NCBI GenBank assembly: GCA_037178675.1
Contig: JAYMGJ010000048.1
Location: 62,001-126,000 of the forward strand
Length of the DNA: 64,000 nucleotides
Reading direction: 5' to 3'
Origin: Scleroderma bovista
Lineage: Eukaryota > Basidiomycota > Agaricomycetes > Boletales > Sclerodermataceae
Shown here piece after piece: positions 22,377 through 31,883 of this stretch (within the stretch, counting starts at the first letter, position 1; each line of letters opens with the position of its first letter). The notes below the pieces were generated by a model, which worked only from the letters and a program-made list of their open reading frames with translations, searched no databases and had not been told where the DNA came from. The translations under genes and the position numbers were made by a program.

Positions 22377-24476
22377 TCACAGCTCCTTCACGACTCTCTC
22401 TTCCAGCCATTCAATGGAAGCCGGGTCAATCATAACTGCGGGAACTTTGATCTGACCAACGCCGGTATTGTGTTTTTCCCCTCGCCACTGCCGATAATCC
22501 GAAAATGTCCCGTGTTTGACGATTCGGATCGTAGGCTGACGTAGTCGGCCTGCATCAGATGCACGTTGATGATCCTCATTCGTCGACAAAAGTGCCTCGA
22601 AAGCTTTCTGCCGCGCCGAGGTGGCATTGGGACCTATGCCAACGGCGTTAGAATAAGATAGAATCTCCGAACGGAGAGAAGGCATACCGATGTCGCCTGT
22701 AATTTCGAGGATGATGCCTACAGTCTCTGGAAGCTCGCGTCGATCGAGGACAGTCGTGAATTCCTGCACCCGTAACATGTCCTCTTCATTAATGGCCTGA
22801 GTCACTTTTACGAGATCTGCCTCCGTAACTATTGCATACTGGGATCGGATCGCCAAGCTGTGTATACATGGAATACCGCTGAGTCAAGGCTCGAATCGTG
22901 TCGTTTCACTCACTTGTTGCGGCCATGGTATCTGAATACGGGTGAACCGTTGCGAGGGTCGAACCCAATGACGTGGAGCACATCATCGATGACATATCTC
23001 CATAGCCCATCCTGGGTCGTGGCCACGGGCTGATATAACTTGCCCGGCTGTAAGTCCCACTACGACACGAGTGTGAGGTTGACCATCAATGATATCTGAG
23101 ATACGCACTGCTTGGCGGATGTTTTCATGTGCCTGGTTTTCCGCTACATCCAGATACTCAATGGCATTCGTGGAGTTAACGACAAAGACGTCAACATCTT
23201 CGAAGTTGAGGGGTAAGCCTATGACACTCTCTGTGCATCCGTATCCATGGTTTGTTATGACAACGTTTGGTCCGATCACTGACCTCGCCTAAGTATAATC
23301 AGACTAATCTGTTGGTATATTAGACAGGGATGCTTACCTTGGGCAACGCTGTTGCGAACGTACCACTGCAGATGCATTGCAGGATATTCAATTTCGGCCA
23401 AATTCGGGAGGCCCAGGCAGGGAAGGAGAACGGAGGGCCAATGCTCCTGAGCTCGTCCGCTCGCTGTGGATCAGCATGCATATTAACCTATTGCTATCAG
23501 CATTTGCCACTGGTTGAACGTTTCGTAAACCACTACCTGTAGGTAATCCCGGACGTGGTCTATGTGATCAATACCCGGGATGATCCCATCTCGTATGCTA
23601 GACAGGAGCATGTCCCACTCTTCCTGCATGTAGTACACCATATCCATGAAAAAGGTGATAAACGTCGTGGAAATTAGCTCCAAGGTCGGATCAGCCAATG
23701 CAAACAGCGCATGAATCAGCAGGAATGATCGATGATGACTTATGAGACCGGTCGCCCACGGAGCACTATGATGTTGAACTACACAAATAACAACATGTAT
23801 CCAGACCGTCCATCGTAGAGTTTGGTCAATTTGAGGGACACTCACTGATAGATGTCATTCGGGTGTTGTCTGTCTCGACGGTCCACCCTTCACGTACGCG
23901 CAGGGACCCAGACGAGGCGATTGAAACGGGAATCCTCTTCACGACCTCCCCAGAAGCTGTTGTTACGTCGACAATGTCTCTGTAGCTCAGCGTGTACATG
24001 GGTGCTGTCGTGCCCGTCAAAGCGCTGCTGCGCGCGGGGTGTTCAGAATGGCGAACCAAGCCCTTGGATCCAACGTATCGTGCAAAGTGCTTGGGCTTGC
24101 TACCAGACGTGGAGCTAGAGACGGCGAAGAAGCAGGGAAGACCCGGTGCGAGCAGGTTTTCCACTTCCGACAGATTGCATGGGCGTTCGAAGAACTTGGC
24201 CACCCAAGGACGGTAGGCATCATAGTCTGTAAGAGGAACGAGATGACGGAAGTCTGACAGGACACTTGGGTCTTCTTTCACGTCCTTGTCTCTGATGGTC
24301 GATCGGAAGTCTTTGAGGTCGGGTGAGGAAGAAGCATAATGGGAAGTGATGATCGCCCCGATCACAGCTTGTAAACGCTGATCTGTTGCCTCTTTCAGGG
24401 CAGTTAAAAGTTGGGGCGGCAGGGACGTGAGCGGGTGAACGATGGGAGGAGTCATTAGCAGGGGAATGGAGGACAT
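22377..24476 (-). CDS. GH3-family acyl-adenylate amide synthetase
   Basis: Member of the firefly-luciferase-like ANL superfamily, GH3 branch. Plant relatives (JAR1, GH3.x) join amino acids to jasmonate or auxin after forming an acyl-AMP. ATG at 24476 (MSSIPLLMTPP). The ATP/AMP-binding motif I is FAVSSSTSGSKPKHF at about 24110-24155. Further blocks are VVITNHGYGCTESVIGLPLN (motif II region) and AIEYLDV. The C-terminal lobe exon (22377-22856) ends with EWLEERVVKEL. About five introns. The substrate of the fungal enzyme is unknown and cannot be read from the sequence. Neighbours are housekeeping genes, not a metabolic cluster. Confidence 0.85.
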
Positions 24477-24681
24477 CCATGGTCTTTTTACGAGCAAGGG
24501 ATTTTTAGACTGGAGTCATTGATGGACCACAGCGGTGAATATCCTTCGGACCGGGCGGGCCATTTGTCAACTGCGCAAGCGTAAGCACTGGTGCTATTGA
24601 ACGGTGAGTGTGGTCCATTCCTGACAAAATTTACATCGACATGAAGATTCTTACTAGCAGGTATAGTAATTGTCCCCGAAA

Positions 24682-26321
24682 TCAGATATTCTCAACGTCC
24701 TTGTAAGGCGGGAGTTCGTCTCCATCCTTCTGCCCCCCTTCGCCCTGACCTTCGTGACTAGCACCGCCCTCACGAACGCGTTCTCGCTCCTCCCTCTCCA
24801 AACGCTTTTTCTCGTCCTCAGCGGACTCAAACTTTGGCTGGGTGGTACTAGCAGCAAGGACACGTTCCCTCTCCTCACGCTCGAGGCGTTTCTTTTCCTC
24901 TTCGGCGGTCTCGCTCCTGGGCTGCGCGTTGCTGTATAGGTCATCGACAGTTGCTTTGGGGACTTGGTCGACGCTCTGAGTCCCCAAGTCCTGTGACCCG
25001 CTTTGTGCGTCCTTTAATGAACCGCGGGCTGGTCCTGGCCCAGAAGGGCCCGCTGAAAGGGGCACGCCAGTCTCTGCGACGGTAGGAGGACGCTCGGGAA
25101 TCGCCGCGTTCGATGAATCATCAGTCATCGGACGCGATAATGCGGGTGGAAGTCCCGTAATTGCGGATGGGCGTACAGGTATGGGTGCAGGACTCTGGTT
25201 GAGCGTAGTTGGATTGATTGGCGGGGGCGAGTTGTTGCTCTTCTCGGACTGTTGCGTCGGAGGAGGGGTGATGGAAAGACCAGGGTGCGCACTGTTAAGC
25301 TCGGAGGCATGACTTTCACCGAACGAACGCGTGTCGGAGCGGGACAGGTCAGCGCCCACCGGTGGTAATGCGATCTGCCCTGGCTTGTAGTGGTCGAGCG
25401 CCTTCTGGAGGGCTGCGCGAGCTCCAGCAGTTTGGTCCGCTCCAGTATATGGATGGGTTGGCGTAGGCGGCAAGGTGGGCAAGGCATCCACGATGGGTTT
25501 TGCCGTTTGTGAAAGCAGGATCAACTTCTCGGCATACTGCGAAGTGGTTCAGTTATCACTGTTCTAGTTCATCGGGATGACCAGCCTACCTCGCGGATAG
25601 CACTCCATTTTGCCTGTTCGCTATCCCTGATAGCCTTCCGTTTCAAAACCAGAATTTCTTTTTCCTGAGGCTCGTCGTTCTTCTCGGCGCGAGCGAGCTG
25701 GTCACTAAGTTCGGCAATTTGGCGCTCTGCATTCTTGTCTTGGCTGTGCTCGAGCTTTCTGATACGGAGCTGCAGACCTGCACGAATGTTTCGCTTAGGA
25801 GTGATGGCGGCTTCTGCGGTACGAAGAGCCTTCAACGGAGACCTGGCTTCATCGAGTTCGACGGCCAACGACGAGGCAAGCGATCCTTTGACAAAGTTTA
25901 GATATGCCAGCCGATCGGTCACTATGAGCTGCATGAACAATTGTGTTTCTGGACAATCGCATTGATCGCGCTCACCATCTTTGAGATCGGGGTCTTCTGC
26001 TTGTCCCCAAGTGTATAGTTCTTTGCTTTGTGCTTTGGCGTCTCTTGCAAGAGTATCGAGGTCCAAGGCAACACCTTTCTCGGTTGTGATCATGCGCTGA
26101 AGAGGGGTGGTGTTGGTGTACTGCTGCCCAATGTTACGGAGCTGATGCTGTAAGCTCTCGAGGGCATGCGAGCGACTACCGCCTTGGGCAGCTGCTTGGT
26201 TCGCAGAAGGTGGGTGGGAGACCCCAGCGGATGCCCCGGGACGATGGGCTGCAAGAGGCGTCTGGTTGATCGCACTCTGAGCCTTGTCTGCGATCTGAGA
26301 GAAGAAGCCTGAGACTGACAT
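24682..26321 (-). CDS. PIL1: Eisosome core protein Pil1/Lsp1 (BAR-type)
   Basis: BAR-domain protein that builds eisosomes, furrows under the plasma membrane. ATG at 26321 (MSVSGFFSQIADKAQSAINQ). The Pil1 domain runs through LRNIGQQYTNTTPLQRMITT, EKGVALDLDTLARDAKAQSK, YLNFVKGSLASSL and LVLKRKAIRDSEQAKW. One intron lies near 25525-25568. The C-terminal part (24682-25524) is Pro/Ser-rich with two copies of an EEKKRLEREERERV-like charged repeat and ends YKDVENI. This tail is longer than in yeast Pil1. A TATATAA box (26358-26364) is 43 nt before the ATG. Confidence 0.93.
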
Positions 26322-26357
26322 GGTTTTCTGGGAGGCAGATGTCACTGGACTGCCGGG

Positions 26358-26364
26358 TTATATA
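26358..26364 (-). promoter_or_regulatory. TATA box of PIL1
   Basis: On the minus strand it reads TATATAA, 43 nt upstream of the PIL1 ATG at 26321. Spacing implies a very short 5' leader. Confidence 0.55.
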
Positions 26365-26518
26365 CTCGATACGAGTGCTGCGTCATTGGAGTGTAACCGC
26401 AGCCACGACACAGCCATGGACAATATTTATTTATTTTACATAAATAACATATCCAAATAATCAGTCACGAAAAAACATGCACCCAATACAGTAACACATT
26501 AAAAGGACACAATCTCGC

Positions 26519-27623
26519 TTAGACAGTAATCTTCCTCGCCGTCTTCTTCTTTTCTGAGTCTTTGTGCGACAGAAACTCTACCTCGGTCGCAAGCGGCCCT
26601 GCCAACTTTTGTGCCTCAGCATATCCTAGTACGTTCGTCTTAAAATGTCGTCCAATAACCTCGACACGCTCCCGCAACTGGTCTTCGTCCCCTACAGGCG
26701 CCAGTCGCGTCCAAATCGATAGTCGGTAAAATTGGGGGCGAGTTGAGACAATCACCCCCGTAATCAGTGACTGTGGGTTAGGGTCCGACGAGTCGGCGTT
26801 TGTCAGATAAGGATCAAATGTCTCGCCGATGGCAGCAAGCATCTGCAGTGGTTTCAGACAAACCTCGATGTATGTGGGTGCCACACGTACCGTATAAAGC
26901 CACATTTTGTCGACATTCCCCCTGTTCTTCTCTTTGGGCAGCTGAATGCTCCACTTCCCGCCGTTCTTGTTCGCTTCGTCTTCCCATGCCGGAATGATAC
27001 CCTCCTATGGAACTGGTTAAAATAGAATAGAGAACACGAGTACCACGCTTACCTTGAAAAGATAATAGTTGGCCTTTTGAGGAAGTTGGGAGGGGGGTAC
27101 AATATGATTGTACAACCTAAGGGAAGCTGTAAGAATCAGACGGGTGGCGAGACAAAGGCGAATTACCCCCAGAACTCTTCTACACTGTCAAAGCTGATCA
27201 CTCGTTTGATGTCCTCCATCCATCCCTGTGCTGCAGCTGCGCTAGGAGTCTGAGGCAGCGGTGTTAGCGGTAAAGCAGTACTAGGGGTCTGGGGAAGATT
27301 TCGGCCTTTTGTCGCTGGTGAATCGAACCAGAGGGTCCATGCAGAGTAAAGAGGGTGCTAGTGCAATTGTATATCAATAGATCCGCAAAACATAGTGCTA
27401 GGCGTGAACAAACCTTGACGTTAAAGTTTGTAGGATCACTGAAGACAGTGCGGATGCCCTCCGCCTGGGCTTGCATGTCAATTTCCTGTATTTCGCCAGG
27501 TTCGACGTCATTTTCGTTGGACTTGGTGTTTGTGGCGAGGGTTCTTTCGGGGTTCTCAGCAAGGGCTGCATTGAGAGCAGCCTTGTTTGCTTGCTGGGAG
27601 GATGCAGAAAGTGTCGAAGCCAT
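26519..27623 (-). CDS. mRNA cap-binding protein eIF4E
   Basis: Binds the 5' cap of mRNA and recruits eIF4G. ATG at 27623 (MASTLSASSQQANKAALNAA). After an N-terminal extension the core begins HPLYSAWTLWFDSPATKGRN. Cap-site aromatics are visible: WTLWF, VEEFWGLYNHI, and the Trp in ANKNGGKWSIQL. The C-terminal exon gives FDPYLTNADSS, then ITGVIVSTRPQFYRLSIWTR and ends ARKITV (stop 26519-26521). Between the first strand and the VEEFW helix there is a Pro/Thr-rich insert with a repeated LPQTPS unit, not part of the usual fold. Several introns of 40-60 nt. Divergent from the carrier gene across 184 bp. Confidence 0.92.
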
Positions 27624-27807
27624 GATGGCCTAAATGTCGAGACTCTGGGAGTCGTGCGAGAAAATGCAATCCGGTTGCTTTTGGATGTTGGCGATGTGCG
27701 ATACGACTATCAACGACGAGCGAGGTGGACGTTCGAGTCTGAAATTTATTTATTTATTTACATATTTTCGGGGTCTTTCGGATTACCCTCTCATCGTCTC
27801 CCCCCCC
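27624..27807. promoter_or_regulatory. Divergent promoter eIF4E / MTM1
   Basis: 184 bp between start codons. It contains a run of ATTT repeats at about 27740-27760 and a C-run just before the MTM1 ATG. Confidence 0.45.
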
Positions 27808-28958
27808 ATGGACCCGTTCCAAGCCAAGCTCGTCGCTGCAGCGATGGGGTCCATGGCGACCTCCCTCACAAGTGGGTTGTCTTGGTCTTTGCATACCACA
27901 GACAACAGACACTGACGCATCCCAACAGTGACCCCATTCGACGTCATCAAGACCCGACTCCAAACGCAGCCCAAGGAGCCGCTGTTTCCGCGTCCACCTT
28001 TCAACCGGTGCTGTCAGCCTTCACATGTGTCCTGTGTTCGCAATATGTCGTCCTTTGCACGGCCCCTGGAGGAGGTCGTGTGTGTTTATGATCATGGCAT
28101 GCTACGGCGAGAACGAGTCAACGGTTTTCTCGATGCGGTGCGTCGCGTATGGAGAGTCGAAGGCATACGGGGTCTTTGGAAGGGCGCCGGAATGTCACTG
28201 TGAGTGCAACAGCTTCTTTGAGATCCCTCGTCCTCACAGATTCACAGATTAATTGGCGTCCCATCGTCGACAGTGTATATGCTTACCTATGATCATCTGC
28301 TTCGGAATGTATTTCCTGCTCTCATTTCCTCTCCCACAATCGTACCCCTTGTAGCTGGCATCACTGCCCGAACAACCATCACCTCCCTCTTGTCCCCTCT
28401 TGAGTTAATTCGAACGAACCTCCAGTCAACACCTAAATCCCCTGATCAACCACATACCCTTCCTTCTGTGCTCAGATCCATAACAAAGGTTGTCCGCAAG
28501 AAAGGAATTCTCTTCCTCTGGCGTGGCCTTGGCCCCACACTATGGCGGGATGTTCCTTTCAGCGGCATCTATTGGGCTGGATATGAGGGCTGGAAACGCT
28601 ACTTTGAAACTCGCGGTCAAAGTGGCGCTTATGTTGCGTTCGCCTGTGGTGCTATTAGTGGTACCACAGCCTCTCTACTGACCTCGCCCTTCGACGTCCT
28701 AAAAACTAGAAGGCAGGCGTTACTGATGGCAGGTACGATCCCTTCACACACGAGAGGAACGATACCCCTTTGCTTGCGGATAATACGTACGGAAGGTGCC
28801 GGCGCATTATTTGCTGGCGTATTGCCGCGGACGGCCAAGATAGCCCCTGCATGTGGTATTATGATTGCTTGCTTTGAAGTATGTTGGCAGACACATTCGT
28901 TGACCTTTCGCTGACCTCGCGGTAGGGCATCGGCAAGTTCTTGGTGAAGAAAGATTAG
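27808..28958 (+). CDS. MTM1: Mitochondrial carrier Mtm1 (SLC25A39/40 type)
   Basis: Six-span inner-membrane carrier; the animal homologues import glutathione. Three repeat signatures are visible: TPFDVIKTRLQTQ, LSPLELIRTNLQ and TSPFDVLKTRRQ. Half-repeats GIRGLWKGAGMSL, GILFLWRGLGPTLWRDVPFS and GAGALFAGVLPRTAKIAPAC follow each. Between spans 1 and 2 is a long matrix loop with several Cys (CCQPSHVSC, then VVC), typical of this subfamily, where such cysteines have been linked to an iron-sulfur centre. ATG at 27808. The last intron starts after ACFE, and the end is GIGKFLVKKD with stop at 28956-28958. Confidence 0.88.
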
Positions 28959-29085
28959 GCTTACATCGCACCTTCCGACATTAGACTTCATATTCACACT
29001 GTGATATACGGAGCACCTCATGCATATCTATCTAATGCCTATGGTATCTGTTATAATCGTAAAGATGTCGTAGAGCATGGAATAA

Positions 29086-30183
29086 TCAACCCAGGCGATT
29101 CAACTGCTTCTTAGCGTTTGAAAGCTTGCCACCTACGTGATCAACGTTGTTCGACAAGTCATCGAGCATCTCGTTGTGAAGCTGGAGCTCTGCCCCAATG
29201 GCCTCCCCAAGATGACGTTGGCGCTGTAAGATGGCGGTCAACTGGGACAATTGAGTGTCTTGCTGTTCCACCTGTACTTTCTGCAGTTGGAGCAAACCGT
29301 GGTCATCCAGGGGACGGGTCTGTTCAGTCTCTTGTGGGTTCTTAAGAGCCGCACCGAATACACGTGCTGCGGGTTTGTTGCTCCCGAGAAGGGCTGCACG
29401 GTCAGACTCGGGTGCCAGAGAAACAGTGGTGAATGCACCAGGTGGTGCAGCCGACGTGTTTGCACGGGATGTCTGACGAGCTACAGTGAGAATCCTCCCG
29501 AGCTTTTCGCACTCGTCCTGTATCCTCGCGACCATGTCTGTTCTGCGTTGCAATTCTCCCTCAGCCATCCCTGCCATCCCCAATTCCTGCAAGCCCCGAG
29601 TCAGGGTGCGAACGCGGGACAGTACCTCTGCCAGTTTCTTCTTCGCCTGGACGTTCGCGGTGTGCGATGCACCAACATCTCCGCGGTCGGACAGGGTGTC
29701 GCGCCTGTTGATGTCTGCACGAACGTCTCGGATACGGGACTGCAGCTCGAGATGCTCGTCAAGCCACGACGCAGAGGAGAATTGCATGGCGCTGCTGCTC
29801 CCAGAAGCGGGGTTCTGCTTTCCGACTGGCACGCCTAGGAATTCTCGAAGCGCATAGCACTCCCTCCACTTTTCCTCCTTGGCACCAATGATGGCTCGAA
29901 GGTACGCTTCAAGCCCAGCCTGGCGCTGGTCAATCATCGCGTTCTCTTTTTTGAATGGTCCCTTGAGTATTGCAAATGAGTTCTTGGGCGGGAGTGGCGC
30001 AGGCGGTGGTGACCCGGTTGACTTCACGAGCTCGGTGTGAAGTTCGACGAACTCGGAGTACCGTCGCCACATCTGCCATGAGCGGACATGAGCTTGGATT
30101 TCGATGCGATATACGACATGTGGTTTGGGTGTTTGTCGTTCTTCATGTCCACGAACGTACACCGCTTGGATTGCAGCGGCCAT
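29086..30183 (-). CDS. PX-domain Qc-SNARE (Vam7-like)
   Basis: Single exon, 365 codons. The N-terminal PX domain (about residues 1-120) begins IQAVYVRGHEERQTPKPHVV and contains WRRYSEFVELH and PPPAPLPPK, the pattern that binds phosphatidylinositol 3-phosphate. A coiled region follows. The C-terminal SNARE helix reads QLTAILQRQRHLGEAIG, AELQLHNEMLDDLSNNVDHV and ends KKQLNRLG, with no membrane anchor. PX plus anchorless SNARE is the Vam7 layout, so I infer vacuolar fusion. The position usually held by the zero-layer Gln appears to be His. ATG 30183 is preferred; an in-frame ATG also lies at 30213. Confidence 0.82.
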   Translation of the reverse strand: MAAAIQAVYVRGHEERQTPKPHVVYRIEIQAHVRSWQMWRRYSEFVELHTELVKSTGSPPPAPLPPKNSFAILKGPFKKENAMIDQRQAGLEAYLRAIIGAKEEKWRECYALREFLGVPVGKQNPASGSSSAMQFSSASWLDEHLELQSRIRDVRADINRRDTLSDRGDVGASHTANVQAKKKLAEVLSRVRTLTRGLQELGMAGMAEGELQRRTDMVARIQDECEKLGRILTVARQTSRANTSAAPPGAFTTVSLAPESDRAALLGSNKPAARVFGAALKNPQETEQTRPLDDHGLLQLQKVQVEQQDTQLSQLTAILQRQRHLGEAIGAELQLHNEMLDDLSNNVDHVGGKLSNAKKQLNRLG

Positions 30184-30275
30184 GGTGGTGGGAGAAATAT
30201 GTTTGGTTCGCATGCACCAATACGGCACCACTACTGTTACATGACTTGCAGACTACACAGTACTCCCCCCACTTC

Positions 30276-31725
30276 TCACGAGGACGGGCTCTCGGCACAC
30301 TGCACTTTGTCCGCAGAAGTCGCTGCGATTTCCTCTGTCGATTCTAGACCTTCCCCGATAGCCACATTGCCAATGAGATACCGTAGAACGTCGCTCAGGG
30401 TAATGATACCAAAGAGACGACCCTTCTTCCCTCCCTTCCTTTCCTCTTCCTAAAAAAATTTGGCAATGGACCACAAGAGAAAGACCGTAGCTCACCTCTC
30501 CTTCAACTACCACAAGTCTATGCACACGTCGCTTTTTGATCAATTGCAGTAGCGTGCCGAGAGAATCTCCGGCTGTACAGATGACAACCCCAGGAAAATC
30601 AGGCGAGCGTTGATTCAACGCCTCTGATATGGTTAGATCAAGGGCTTGATATGCACCAAGCCGGACCAATGTCTACAAATTCATCTATGAAGGAACATTC
30701 CATCATAACATTTAAACAAGTGACGTACAATAACGTCGACGGTCTCGTATAGATTTACGACGACACCGTCCTGATCGATAATGGGTACAGCCGATATCGA
30801 ACGTTCGGAGAACATGTGGACGACATCGAAAACGGGTGTATTCAACGTCGCAGTCGCTATTGGCCAATAAGGGTTGGTGTTATTTGCAGGCGGCGATTGA
30901 GAGACGTAGGTCCCGATCTTCAATTTTCGTAATGAGAGTTGAAGCTGCTGGATCTCTCTCGTGCACTATGATGCTGAAATGAGGTCCGATCTTACATGAA
31001 AGTAGCCCGAGCATACGTTTATAGCAATGAATTTGAGGAGGCGGTATTGCGTCAGAACAGATACCATTACTTCGTGGCCTGTTTCAGTGTCATAATCGAG
31101 AAGAGGCAGTCGCCGAGCATGGGTTTGGATAAGCAGCTTGGCTGCATCGTAGAGAGTGCTACTCGGATGTTCGCAAAGCATAGGTGGAGTTGCTACCCCG
31201 AGACTTTTCTCGATGTCTGAGCAATGTCAATCAACGGTGTCACCGAATGACAGAACGAAGACAGACCTCGCAATGACTCAAGCCGGAAGGTCTCAACATC
31301 TGCTGTAGCAGTATCGTAACTGGCATTGTCGTAATAATATTGGATCAAGTGTATGATGTCTAGCACGGTCAACATGCCGGCAAACTTCGACTTTTCGCTA
31401 TTCCAAAGAGGAGCGGACACCACACCTGCGATGGAGTTGATGAGTCGGAAACGCTGGCAGATGGACAGGAAGTCAACATGCCATTGAGAAGGAGACATTG
31501 AAGGGCCTTTTTCACGTTCAATTTGGTATCGAGAACGATGAGCCTATAGCTGACTGGGAATGCGTCATAACAGGTGCGGCCCTTGAGGACGTTGCGTATG
31601 GCATGCAGAGCGACATCATGGAACTCTTGTGTCTGGACTGGCGGCAGATAAGACCCTGCTCGCCTGCGTGTCGAGGCCTTTCGCTTTGGCGTTCTCGGGG
31701 ACTGCGTCGGCGAAAGCGTCGCCAT
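30276..31725 (-). CDS. SNF4: AMPK/Snf1 kinase gamma subunit Snf4
   Basis: Regulatory subunit of the Snf1 energy-sensing kinase, built of four CBS motifs that bind adenine nucleotides. ATG at 31725 (MATLSPTQSPRTPKRKAST). After an N-terminal extension, CBS1 begins with HAIRNVLKGRTCYDAFPVSY. Other blocks are GVVSAPLWNSEKSKFAGMLT with DIIHLIQYYY, CBS2 PLLDYDTETGHEVMVSVLTQ, CBS3 ISAVPIIDQDGVVVNLYETV, and CBS4 RRVHRLVVVEGE with GIITLSDVLRYLIGN. The stop is TGA at 30276-30278, after QCAESPSS. At least five short introns. Divergent from SSH4. Confidence 0.93.
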
Positions 31726-31883
31726 CGTTGAGAGGTGTGTTCGAAAGAAATTCAGTTATTATCGTATTACAAATCCCGGCCAACTCCGGGGTTCTGTAGT
31801 GACTTGGCTCTCGAATCCCGTCGCAGCTATACTCCTCCTCCTCACTATACTTCTCTTTTGTGCTTTGGTCCCACTCTAAAGTC

